From Brevibacterium permense (GTDB taxonomy: Bacteria; Actinomycetota; Actinomycetes; Actinomycetales; Brevibacteriaceae), in contig NZ_QYCP01000094.1 in assembly GCF_025506275.1 (NCBI RefSeq), positions 62,001 through 126,000 of the forward strand: DNA of 64,000 nucleotides, written 5' to 3'. Below are positions 14,974 to 22,841 of the stretch, piece by piece. Positions within the stretch are counted from its first letter, which is position 1; every line of letters begins with the position of its first letter. The notes under the pieces are model-generated. The model was not told the origin of the DNA and did not search any database. It worked only from the letters and a program-made list of their open reading frames with translations. A program made the translations under genes and the position numbers.

Positions 14974-17487
14974 ATGGCTTCCGTCCCCGCCCAGGCCAGC
15001 GTCGTCGTTGTCGGAGCCGGCATCGTCGGCAACAGTCTGGTCCATCATCTCGCCGAGCTCGGCTGGACCGATATCGTCCAGGTCGACAAAGGCCCGCTGC
15101 CGAACCCCGGCGGTTCGACCGGGCATGCCTCGAACTTCATCTTCCCCGTCGATCACTCGCGTGAGATCACCGACCTCACCCTCGACAGCATGCGCCAGTA
15201 CAAGGAACTCGGGGTTTTCACCGAGTCCGGCGGCTTCGAGGTCGCCCGCACCGAAGAGCGCATGGAGGAGCTGCGGCGGCGCATGGCCTCGGCACGCTCG
15301 TGGGGCATCGAATCCTCGCTCGTCACCCCCGCCGAGGTCGCCGAGAAGGTGCCGTTCCTCGATCCCGAGGTCATCCTCGGCGCCTTCTGGACTCCGACGG
15401 TCGGAGTCGTCGATTCGGTCCGAGCGGGCACGATGATGCGCGAATCCGCCGAAGCCAAGGGAGCGCTCACGGTCTCGCCCAACACCGAGGTGACCGGCAT
15501 CGATGTCGATGACGGGCTGATCGTCGCCGTGCACACGACGAAGGGCGAGATCGCGACGAACCGCATCCTCATCGCCTGCGGTGTCTGGTCCCCGCGGATC
15601 GCCGCCATGGCCGGAGCCGCGATCCCGCTGACTCCGGCGGTCCACCAGATGATCAGCGCCGGGCCCGTCCCGCAGCTGGCCGAACGCCCCGGGGAGATCT
15701 CGTTCCCGATCGTGCGGGACATGGACACCTTCTGCTACGAACGTCAGCACGGCTCCGACATGGAGATCGGCTCCTACGCCCACCGGCCGATCCTCCACGA
15801 CCCCGATGAGATCCCCTCGATAGAGGCAGCGAAGCTCTCGCCCACGGAGATGCCGTTCACGGACGAGGACTTCGATCCGCAGCTCGAACAGGCCGTCGAA
15901 CTCATGCCCGAGGTGCTGTCGAACCCGGACGTCGAGATCCGCTATGCCATCAACGGCCTGCTCTCCCTGACCCCGGACGGGGCGCCCATCCTCGGCGAAT
16001 CACCGCAGGTGAAGGGCTTGTGGTCGGCGGCTGCCGTGTGGGTGAAGGAAGGGCCGGGAGTCGGTCGCGCCGTGGCCGAATGGATGACGGACGGGTGTCC
16101 GGAGATCGATGTGCAGGGCGCCGATATCGCGCGCTTCCACTCTCACCAGCGCACCCGAACCCACGTCAGAGCCCGTACCTCTGAAGCGTTCAACAAGACC
16201 TATGGGATCGTCCACCCCGGCGAGCAGTGGGCCAGCGACCGTGACGTCCGCCGCTCCCCGATGTGGCAGCGCGAAGTCGATCTCGGGGCGGTGTTCTTCG
16301 AAGCCGGCGGGTGGGAGCGACCGCAGTGGTATGAGTCGAATGTCGGCCTGCTCGAGGAGTTCGGCGACGCGGTCATGGACCGCACCACCGAATGGGATTC
16401 CCGATGGTGGTCCCCGATCATCAACGCCGAGCACCTGGCGATGCGGCAGCGGGCCGGGCTCGTCGACCTCTCCAGCTTCGTCATCTTCGACGTCTTCGGC
16501 CCCGCCGCCCTCGACGCGGTCCAGGCCATCGCACTGGCGCAGATGGATGTCGCCATCGGTCGGGTCGTCTACACCCCGATCCTCGATGAGAACGGCGGAT
16601 TCCGTTCGGACCTGACGATCATTCGCCTGGCGCACGACCGGTTCCGCGTCGTCACGGGCGCCGCCCACGGAATGGTCGACGTGAAATGGTTCGGCGATCG
16701 ACTGCCGGATACGGGGGCGCAGATCGCCGACCTCACGAGTTCGTGGACGACGATCGGGCTGTGGGGACCGCGAGCCCGCGACATCCTCAGCGGTCTCACC
16801 AGTGCCGATGTCTCCCATGAGGCATTCAAGTTCGGCACCGCCCGGGCGATCGAAATCGGTTCGCTAGAGGTGCTCGCCTCCCGCATCTCCTATGTCGGCG
16901 ACCTCGGCTGGGAGCTCTACGTGCCGATGGAATCGGGGCTGAAGGTGTGGGACATGCTCATGGACGCCGGATACGAGCACGGGCTGGTCCCCGTCGGTCT
17001 CGGCGTCTACGGCACCACCGGTCGGATCGAGAAGGGCTACCGCGCATTCGGCGCCGAGCTCGATTCCGAACGCAGCGTCGTCGAGGTCGGGATGAGCCGA
17101 CCGAAGGTGAAATCCCAGGACTTCGTCGGCAAGGCCGCGCATCTGCGCCACCGCGAGGAGGAGCCGAAGACGGTGCTGTGCTCGCTCACCGTCGACGATC
17201 ACACGAGTGCCAGCGGGGAGAAACGGTACATGCTCGGTGGGGAACCCATCGTCTCCGCGGACGGCGATCCGCTGATCGACGGGCACGGTCGCCCCGCGTA
17301 TGTCACCTCGGCGGGATCGGCCCCCAGCCTGGGCAAACACGTGCTCATGGCGTTCCTCCCACCCGCCGAGGCGGTGCTGGGCAACCGTCTGCAGGTCGTG
17401 TACATGGAGGAGTTCTTTCCCGTGACGGTGGCGTCGGTCGATTCGACGCCGCTGTTCGACCCCGATAATGAGCGCATCAGGAGATGA
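14974..17487 (+). CDS. Dimethylglycine/sarcosine-dehydrogenase-like flavoprotein with folate-binding C-terminus
   Basis: An 837-residue fusion. An N-terminal DAO-type FAD domain (VVVVGAGIVGNSLVHHLAELG, about residues 10-30) contains STGHASN, whose His51 is where DMGDH attaches FAD covalently. An FAO_M linker (about 390-445) and a GcvT-type tetrahydrofolate domain (about 450-835, with VGDLGWELYVPMESG) follow. Members oxidatively N-demethylate glycine betaine derivatives, pass methylene to THF and send electrons to ETF. The ETF genes start 2 bases downstream. ATG 14974 sits 7 bases after GAGAGGAG. The N-methyl substrate cannot be read from sequence. Confidence 0.85.
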   Translation: MASVPAQASVVVVGAGIVGNSLVHHLAELGWTDIVQVDKGPLPNPGGSTGHASNFIFPVDHSREITDLTLDSMRQYKELGVFTESGGFEVARTEERMEELRRRMASARSWGIESSLVTPAEVAEKVPFLDPEVILGAFWTPTVGVVDSVRAGTMMRESAEAKGALTVSPNTEVTGIDVDDGLIVAVHTTKGEIATNRILIACGVWSPRIAAMAGAAIPLTPAVHQMISAGPVPQLAERPGEISFPIVRDMDTFCYERQHGSDMEIGSYAHRPILHDPDEIPSIEAAKLSPTEMPFTDEDFDPQLEQAVELMPEVLSNPDVEIRYAINGLLSLTPDGAPILGESPQVKGLWSAAAVWVKEGPGVGRAVAEWMTDGCPEIDVQGADIARFHSHQRTRTHVRARTSEAFNKTYGIVHPGEQWASDRDVRRSPMWQREVDLGAVFFEAGGWERPQWYESNVGLLEEFGDAVMDRTTEWDSRWWSPIINAEHLAMRQRAGLVDLSSFVIFDVFGPAALDAVQAIALAQMDVAIGRVVYTPILDENGGFRSDLTIIRLAHDRFRVVTGAAHGMVDVKWFGDRLPDTGAQIADLTSSWTTIGLWGPRARDILSGLTSADVSHEAFKFGTARAIEIGSLEVLASRISYVGDLGWELYVPMESGLKVWDMLMDAGYEHGLVPVGLGVYGTTGRIEKGYRAFGAELDSERSVVEVGMSRPKVKSQDFVGKAAHLRHREEEPKTVLCSLTVDDHTSASGEKRYMLGGEPIVSADGDPLIDGHGRPAYVTSAGSAPSLGKHVLMAFLPPAEAVLGNRLQVVYMEEFFPVTVASVDSTPLFDPDNERIRR

Positions 17488-17488
17488 G

Positions 17489-18301
17489 ATGAATATCCTC
17501 GTCTGCATCAAACGCGTCCCCGATATCGCGGGCTCCGTCACCCTGGACGCCACCGGCACCGGGATCGACGAAACCGGGCTCGGCCACGCCATGTCCTCGC
17601 ATGAGGAATGTGCCGTCGAGCTCGCGATCCAGACAGCTGCCGCAACCAGTGGGACCGTCACGGTGCTCACTCTCGGCCCCGCCGAGGCGGTCGAGCAGCT
17701 GCGGGCGGCCGTGGCCGTGGGGGCGAACGACGGCATCCTCGTCGAGGCGGCCGACCCGTCCGTGTTCGCGCCCGAGGACATTGCCCAGGTCATCGGCGAC
17801 GTCATCCGCGATCGTGCCGAGGCGGGGCAGACCTTCGATCTCGTCCTCACCGGCGACGATGCCGCCGATACCGGTGACTTCCAGGTCGGGATCCGCCTGG
17901 CCTACGACCTCGAATACCCGGTGCTCACGAACATCCAGACTCTCAATGCCGGTGGAGCGGATGGGGGTGGCGGGCCCGGCGGCGAGCGCGGCTCCGGACG
18001 GATCGAGGCGCGCGGGATCGGACCGGCGGGAACGGAGATCTTCTCCCTCGATCTGCCCGCGGTCGTGGCCGTCCACGAAGGCGGGGTCGATCCGCGCTAC
18101 CCCTCGATCACCGGGCGGATGAAGGCGAAGAAGGCGCAGGTTGTCGAATACGACGCACCCGTTCCGGGGACGGGCAGCCCCCGAATCCGGCTCGAATTGC
18201 CTGAGGTGAAGGCGAGTTCGGTGACCATCCTCGGCGAAGGCCCCGAAGCGGCTCCCGCCCTGGTCGATGTGCTCGAAGAGATCGGAGTGATCCGGCCATG
18301 A
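17489..18301 (+). CDS. etfB: Electron transfer flavoprotein beta subunit
   Basis: A 270-residue ETF-beta/FixA-type subunit (NILVCIKRVPDIAGSV at the N-terminus, LTGDDAADTGDFQVGIRLAYDLEYP in the middle). It forms the AMP-binding half of ETF, which takes electrons from the flavoprotein dehydrogenase encoded just upstream. AGGAG at 17479-17483 places the start at 17489. The stop overlaps the etfA start (ATGA). A Gly-rich loop (about 155-170, GGADGGGGPGGERGSG) is longer than in most ETFs. Confidence 0.85.
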   Translation: MNILVCIKRVPDIAGSVTLDATGTGIDETGLGHAMSSHEECAVELAIQTAAATSGTVTVLTLGPAEAVEQLRAAVAVGANDGILVEAADPSVFAPEDIAQVIGDVIRDRAEAGQTFDLVLTGDDAADTGDFQVGIRLAYDLEYPVLTNIQTLNAGGADGGGGPGGERGSGRIEARGIGPAGTEIFSLDLPAVVAVHEGGVDPRYPSITGRMKAKKAQVVEYDAPVPGTGSPRIRLELPEVKASSVTILGEGPEAAPALVDVLEEIGVIRP

Positions 18302-19296
18302 CTGTGGTTTTCGTCGAAACGGACCCGGCAGGCGAGGTGACGCTCACCTCCGCCGAAGCCATCACCTTCGCCCGCTCCCAATTACTACCTGACGGGGGCG
18401 CAGCAACCTCGCGCGAGGTATCTGGGCCGCCGTCGGGTAGCACGGAGGGGGTGGTGATCGGCCCGCTCAGTGACGCCGCCGTTGACGCGCTCGGGCGGCT
18501 CGGGGTCGGTGTCATCCATCATCTCGAGCATCCGGAGCTCGCGGAGTATTCGGCGGCGGCCTGGGCACAGGCGATCGTCGACGTCACTCCGGAATCCGGC
18601 ACGCTGCTGGCCTCGGGCACCCCGCGAGGCATGGAGCTCATGGCCCACGCCGCGGTCCGCACCGGCGCTCGTATGGCTGCCAATGTCATCGCCGTCGACG
18701 AGGAGGGCCTGCTGCGGCAAGTCCACGGCGGCACCGCCTTCGAACGCCTCCGCCTCGACGGGGATCTGCAGGTGCTCACGATCGCCGGCCACGCCTGCAC
18801 ACCCAAAGAGACAACGCCGACCATCCCGGAGATCATCGCCTATGATCTCACCGTCGCCGAGGCGGACCTGGCCACCCGTGTCCAGCGCACCGAGGTCGAG
18901 GCCGCCGATGATGCGTCCGGACTGACCTCGGCCAGGGCCGTGGTCGGGGCCGGTCGCGGGGTCGGTTCGGAGAACGGGTTCGCCGAAGTCCTCGAACTCG
19001 TCGACCACCTCGGCGGGGCCCTGGGTGTCTCTCGTGTGGTCACGGGCCTCGGCTGGCGCCCGCACGCCGAGCAGGTCGGCCAGACCGGCAGCCGCATCTC
19101 CCCCGACGTCTACATCGCCTGCGGGATCTCGGGAGCAATCCAGCACATGGCCGGAATCGAAGGGGCGAAGACGCTCGTGGCGATCAATACCGACGCGGAA
19201 TCGACGATGGTCCAGCGGGCCGACTACGCGATCATCGGCGACCTCCACGAGGTGGTCGCGGCCGTCAACGAGGAGATCGTCCGCCGTCGCGGCTGA
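18298..19296 (+). CDS. etfA: Electron transfer flavoprotein alpha subunit, carrying an in-frame repeat insertion
   Basis: A 332-residue ETF-alpha. The C-terminal FAD domain is clear: VVGAGRGVGSENGFAEVLELVDHLG, then GQTGSRISPDVYIACGISGAIQHMAG and LVAINTDAES. It overlaps etfB by four bases. The N-terminal domain contains an extra segment of about 20 residues (about 29-48, starting LLPDGGAATSRE) encoded by a copy of palindromic repeat family B. It falls between the first helix (AITFARSQ) and the strand (GVVIGPL), probably in a surface loop. The frame is open, so the protein may be functional. Confidence 0.85.
   Translation: MTVVFVETDPAGEVTLTSAEAITFARSQLLPDGGAATSREVSGPPSGSTEGVVIGPLSDAAVDALGRLGVGVIHHLEHPELAEYSAAAWAQAIVDVTPESGTLLASGTPRGMELMAHAAVRTGARMAANVIAVDEEGLLRQVHGGTAFERLRLDGDLQVLTIAGHACTPKETTPTIPEIIAYDLTVAEADLATRVQRTEVEAADDASGLTSARAVVGAGRGVGSENGFAEVLELVDHLGGALGVSRVVTGLGWRPHAEQVGQTGSRISPDVYIACGISGAIQHMAGIEGAKTLVAINTDAESTMVQRADYAIIGDLHEVVAAVNEEIVRRRG
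18385..18440. repeat. Palindromic repeat family B, copy 1, inside etfA
   Basis: Two 25-base arms (18385-18409 and 18416-18440) flank CGCGCG. The arms begin CTACC and end GGTAG, with five mismatches. It aligns along its whole length with the intergenic copy at 20308-20363. It is read through in frame as part of etfA. Confidence 0.9.
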
Positions 19297-19387
19297 GCGC
19301 AGTTCGGCCCGGGCTCCGCCAAGACCTCTCCGGACAGCACCGATCCATTGACAATTTCCATTGGCTCCGGCCACCTGATTAACTATG

Positions 19388-19399
19388 GAACGATCGTTC
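19388..19399. promoter_or_regulatory. Perfect palindrome upstream of the thioesterase gene
   Basis: GAACGATCGTTC is a 12-bp perfect palindrome 34 bases before the start at 19434. A TTGACA at 19348-19353 could be a -35 element. TetR-type and GntR-type proteins use such sites; no dedicated regulator is adjacent. Confidence 0.4.
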
Positions 19400-19433
19400 A
19401 GATATCATTCCCAATCAGCTCCTGGAGGCAGTC

Positions 19434-19829
19434 ATGGCCACTTTCGAACTCTCACCCGAAGTGCGCTGGTCGGATCAGGACCTGCTCGGCCACGTCAACA
19501 ACGCACGGATGATCACCCTCATCGAGGAATGCCGTGTGCGCTGGATGCACGAGATCCGGGCCGGACACATCACCGGCGGCGGACTGCTCGTGGCCCGCCA
19601 GACCATCGACTACCTCGTGCCCGTCATGTACGGCCCCGAGCTGAAGATGACGGTGACGGTGAAGAAGCTCGGCAACTCCTCGTTCACGGTCAACACCCGC
19701 GGTGACCAGGACGGACGTCAGGTCTTCGACCACGACTGCGTGCTCGTCCACATCGACCGGAACTCGCAGAAGCCCATTCCGCTGACGCCCGAGCTGCGCA
19801 AAGTCTTCGAACCCTACCTGCAGGACTGA
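19434..19829 (+). CDS. Hotdog-fold acyl-CoA thioesterase (4-hydroxybenzoyl-CoA thioesterase family)
   Basis: A 131-residue hotdog protein. The family signature VRWSDQDLLGHVNNARMITLIEECRVRWM (about residues 10-38) contains the catalytic Asp within SDQDLLGHVNNA. It should hydrolyse an acyl-CoA; chain preference is not readable. ATG 19434 follows CTGGAGG with good spacing. It stands alone between the etf operon and a VOC gene. Confidence 0.85.
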   Translation: MATFELSPEVRWSDQDLLGHVNNARMITLIEECRVRWMHEIRAGHITGGGLLVARQTIDYLVPVMYGPELKMTVTVKKLGNSSFTVNTRGDQDGRQVFDHDCVLVHIDRNSQKPIPLTPELRKVFEPYLQD

Positions 19830-19896
19830 CGCCCGGGCCGCGATCATGGCCGATTCGTTCAAGCCGGCTCCCTGCGCGTCCGCATAGTCTGAAGTC

Positions 19897-20304
19897 ATGA
19901 AACTCGACGCGATCTCGATCATCACCGCAGACATGCCCGCCGCCATCACCTTCTACTCCGCGCTCGGCCTCGAACTCGCCGACGGCGGCCCGGACGCACC
20001 ACACACCGAGTTCACCTCCGGATCCCTGCGGATCCTCCTCGACACCGAAACTGTCATCCTCGGCATCGATCCCGAATGGACCCGCCCGACCGGTGGGCAC
20101 AAGATGTCCTTGGCCTTCGACTGTTCCACCGCCGAGGCAGTCGATTCGACATTCGCCAAGCTCACCGGGTCAGGGGATGCGGGAGGCGATCCCGTGGCCG
20201 GAGTCGTCCACGAACCCTGGGACGCGTTCTGGGGACAGCGCTACGCCGTGGTCGCCGACCCCGACGGCAACACGATCGATCTCTTCGCCACCCTCAACTC
20301 CTAA
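19897..20304 (+). CDS. VOC-family (glyoxalase/bleomycin-resistance fold) protein
   Basis: A 135-residue protein with the paired beta-alpha-beta-beta-beta modules of the vicinal-oxygen-chelate fold (AISIITADMPAAITFYSALGLELADGG at the start, WGQRYAVVADPDGNTIDLFA at the end). The terminal PDGNTIDLF is the standard VOC ending. The family covers lyases, dioxygenases and antibiotic-binding proteins, and I cannot choose between them. No ribosome site is evident before ATG 19897; the upstream TAGTCT may be the -10 of a leaderless message. Repeat B2 begins 3 bases after its stop. Confidence 0.75.
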   Translation: MKLDAISIITADMPAAITFYSALGLELADGGPDAPHTEFTSGSLRILLDTETVILGIDPEWTRPTGGHKMSLAFDCSTAEAVDSTFAKLTGSGDAGGDPVAGVVHEPWDAFWGQRYAVVADPDGNTIDLFATLNS

Positions 20305-20307
20305 TTG

Positions 20308-20363
20308 CTACCCGACGGCGGCCCAGCAACCTGGCGCGAGGTTGCTGAGCCGCCGTCGGGTAG
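20308..20363. repeat. Palindromic repeat family B, copy 2
   Basis: Arms at 20308-20332 and 20339-20363 (CTACCCGACGGCGGC ... CAGCAACCT) match with one mismatch in 25. The loop is GGCGCG. It starts 3 bases downstream of the VOC stop codon. Confidence 0.95.
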
Positions 20364-20407
20364 TTCTGGGTGAGAACGAACTTACGGGACGAACGCCAAG
20401 AGTGCCA

Positions 20408-21157
20408 TCATCCGATGAGCGAGCGCTCATCTCTCCGCAGATGAGCGGCGTCGGCATACCCGACCTCGGCCGCGGCCGCTGTCCGCGACCGGCCCGATTC
20501 GATGAGGTCTCGCGCGGCCTGCCAGCGCAGGATCTTCGCCAAGTGTTTGGGTCCATAGCCGAACCATTCCGCGCTCAGCCGGCGCAGCTGCCGCGGTGAA
20601 TACGCGAACTCCGCGGCCGCCTCGGTGACGGTCTGAGTCGGCGAACTCGAGCGCACGTCCAAGGCCCGAGCCAGGGCCATCGGCCGCGGATCCAGCGCAG
20701 CCCGGTCCGTCAGCACGCCGGCCGTGTCGAGCAGCACCCGGGCAGCTCCCGTCACCGAGGCGGCCCCGCCCTCACCGACGCTCCGCATCGCAGAATGACG
20801 GCCGCCGATCGCCGAGTTGAGAGGCGTCACTTGATCGGCCAGTTCCCCCGCCGAGGTGGTCAGAAGCTGTGGAAGCACACCCGAGTCGAAGCGCAGACCC
20901 ACAGTCGGAGAGGCCGAACCGTGGAACATCCGTGCCGTGGAATCGGCGCCGGCGATGAGGATCTGCGAATCGATGACGATGAGGTCCATGCACCCGTCGG
21001 GAACGATGAGCGAGGGAGCTGGAGAACGCGCGGCATCCGGCCCGAAGGCAAGGTTGCGACGGTCGGAATCTCCCGCCTCGACGAGGAAACCGGCCTTGTC
21101 GGGAACGGAGACCCACAGGCTCGCCCGCAGGCGCGGGATCCGGGTTTCGCGATACAC
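20408..21157 (-). CDS. AraC-family transcriptional regulator
   Basis: A 249-residue regulator. The N-terminal ligand-binding region (SLIVPDGCMDLIVIDSQILIAGADSTAR, about residues 45-75) is of the DUF6597 type. The C-terminal AraC helix-turn-helix pair covers about 175-245, with TVTEAAAEFAYSPRQLRRLSAEWFGYGPKHLAKILRWQAARDLI. GTG 21157 is chosen because AGGAGG lies 8 bases before it; upstream in-frame sequence lacks homology. The protein stops at DERSLIG, a few residues earlier than usual, so the last helix may be slightly clipped. Confidence 0.75.
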   Translation of the reverse strand: MYRETRIPRLRASLWVSVPDKAGFLVEAGDSDRRNLAFGPDAARSPAPSLIVPDGCMDLIVIDSQILIAGADSTARMFHGSASPTVGLRFDSGVLPQLLTTSAGELADQVTPLNSAIGGRHSAMRSVGEGGAASVTGAARVLLDTAGVLTDRAALDPRPMALARALDVRSSSPTQTVTEAAAEFAYSPRQLRRLSAEWFGYGPKHLAKILRWQAARDLIESGRSRTAAAAEVGYADAAHLRRDERSLIG

Positions 21158-21291
21158 GGACTCGGCCTCCTGACACTCTCGGCGGTAAACTCGTCTGTGT
21201 TCATCTGGTGCGGGCGGCGCGATCTGCCCCCAGAATAACGCGCGAATGGCCCCAACAGAGGGTCGAACGCCCAAGCTCATGGGAAGGAATG

Positions 21292-21966
21292 ATGGCTGCA
21301 GCATCCTCGGCGCCGGTATCGGCGCGCAGGCAGGCTCGCCATGTCACTGTCTTCCTCGATGTCGATGGCGTCCTCAATTCCTACCCGGTGCCCAAGCTGC
21401 GCAGCATGGCCGAGGGTCGGAAGAAGCTGCATGCGTGGCACTACGAACTCCACTACCGACCCTCCGTCGTCGAATTCTTCGACCGCATCGTCGAGACCCA
21501 TGAGGTCGACGTCGTGTGGCTCTCGACCTGGTCGCAACGGTGCAAGTCCGAACTCGAACCGAAGTTCGGTCTGCGCAACTCCTTCGACGTCATCGAAATG
21601 CCCGATGAGACGCACAATCGCTTCGCTCACGATCCGCAGCAGTGGTGGAAGGCCCGTGCCATGGAGGACTGGTTGGCCACCCACGAGCAAGGGCGCGCGA
21701 TCTGGATCGACGACGACCTGGCCTGGCCGGCCACCCGCGAGTACTTCCTCGAGCACTACTCACCCAACCGCCTCAAACTCATCGCCCCGGACTTCGCCCA
21801 CGGCCTGACGAAGGCCCACCTCAAGGAGATCCGGGAGTTCGCCTACCCGAAGACCGAGGCCGCCAAGTCCAACGCCACGTCCGACGGCCCGACAACCGAC
21901 GACGCCAAGTCCGGCAATGGGAACGCCGGCGATTCGACGACATCCGAACCGAAGGGGACTTCATGA
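21292..21966 (+). CDS. HAD-superfamily protein, Swiss Army Knife RNA-repair HAD type
   Basis: A 224-residue phosphatase-like protein. Motif I is VFLDVDGVLNS (about residues 21-31), motif II is in VVWLSTWS, and the distal acidic motif is WIDDDLAWP. This trio is typical of the HAD domain seen in Swiss Army Knife RNA-repair proteins, but it is a stand-alone domain here. The last 35 residues are low-complexity Ser/Thr/Asp. Two adjacent ATG codons (21289 and 21292) follow GGAAGGA; I use the second. Its stop overlaps the next gene's start (ATGA). Confidence 0.65.
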   Translation: MAAASSAPVSARRQARHVTVFLDVDGVLNSYPVPKLRSMAEGRKKLHAWHYELHYRPSVVEFFDRIVETHEVDVVWLSTWSQRCKSELEPKFGLRNSFDVIEMPDETHNRFAHDPQQWWKARAMEDWLATHEQGRAIWIDDDLAWPATREYFLEHYSPNRLKLIAPDFAHGLTKAHLKEIREFAYPKTEAAKSNATSDGPTTDDAKSGNGNAGDSTTSEPKGTS

Positions 21967-22745
21967 CGCGCATCGGCCTGCTCGATTCCGGACTCGGACT
22001 CCTGGGCACCGCCGACGCGCTGTTCAACCTCGCCCCCGACGCCGACCTCGTCCTCGCCATGGACCCGGACTTCACCCCGTACGGCAGCCTGAGCACCGAG
22101 ACCCTCGAACAGCGGGCCCTGCACTCGGCCGGAGTACTCGCCGAATGGGAACCCGACGCCATCGTCATCGCCTGCAACACCGCCTCGGTGCAGGCGCTTG
22201 AAGCCGTCCGTGCCCGCTACGAACCGACCATCCCCGTCATCGGCACCGTGCCCGCGGTGAAGATGGCCGCCGGCACCGGCCAGGACTTCGCGATCTGGGC
22301 GACACCGGCGACCACGGGCAGTGAGTATCAGCAGAACCTCATCGACTCCTTCGCCGCCGACCTGCACGTGGCCAAGGTCGCCTGTCCCGGACTGGCCGAA
22401 GCCATCAACACCGCCGATCTGGACCAGATCGACACCGCCATCGAGGATGCCTTCACCCAGATGGGCCCCGGAATGGAGACCGTGGTGCTCGGCTGCACCC
22501 ACTACGGACTCGTCGCCGACCGCATCATGGCCGCCCGAGCCGGAGCCCTCACCGTCTTCGACTCCCCCATGCCGGTGGCCAAACAGACGCTGCGCCGCAT
22601 CGGCCTCGAACCCGCGGGAGTCGGCGAGGATCAGCCTGGCTCCGGACGCGTGCTCGCAACTTTCGCGTCCGGCCGACGCGTCAGCCTCCCCCAGGCCCTC
22701 GATGCCTACCCGGCCGGCAAAAGGCTGCTCGCCCGAGAAGCCTGA
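21963..22745 (+). CDS. Glutamate-racemase-like Asp/Glu racemase family protein
   Basis: A 260-residue protein with both catalytic cysteine motifs of MurI: DSGLGLLG at the N-terminus, ACNTAS (about residues 62-67) and LGCTHYG (about 178-184). A genuine murI supplying D-glutamate would normally be elsewhere near rph, so this could be a paralogue acting on another amino acid or compound. The ATG at 21963 overlaps the HAD gene stop, indicating translational coupling with an unexpected partner. Confidence 0.65.
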   Translation: MTRIGLLDSGLGLLGTADALFNLAPDADLVLAMDPDFTPYGSLSTETLEQRALHSAGVLAEWEPDAIVIACNTASVQALEAVRARYEPTIPVIGTVPAVKMAAGTGQDFAIWATPATTGSEYQQNLIDSFAADLHVAKVACPGLAEAINTADLDQIDTAIEDAFTQMGPGMETVVLGCTHYGLVADRIMAARAGALTVFDSPMPVAKQTLRRIGLEPAGVGEDQPGSGRVLATFASGRRVSLPQALDAYPAGKRLLAREA

Positions 22746-22841
22746 GCACCTCCGCTCCGCGTTCCCTCCGAGCCGGGTCTTTCCGCGCCGCACAGGCGTA
22801 GAATAGACCAGACAGTCAATCGTCAAAGGAGGCGATTCGAC

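Noticed and set aside
20408-21157. AraC gene as a pseudogene because of its short C-terminus
   Set aside because: Both helix-turn-helix motifs are present and only a few terminal residues are missing, so it is more likely functional.
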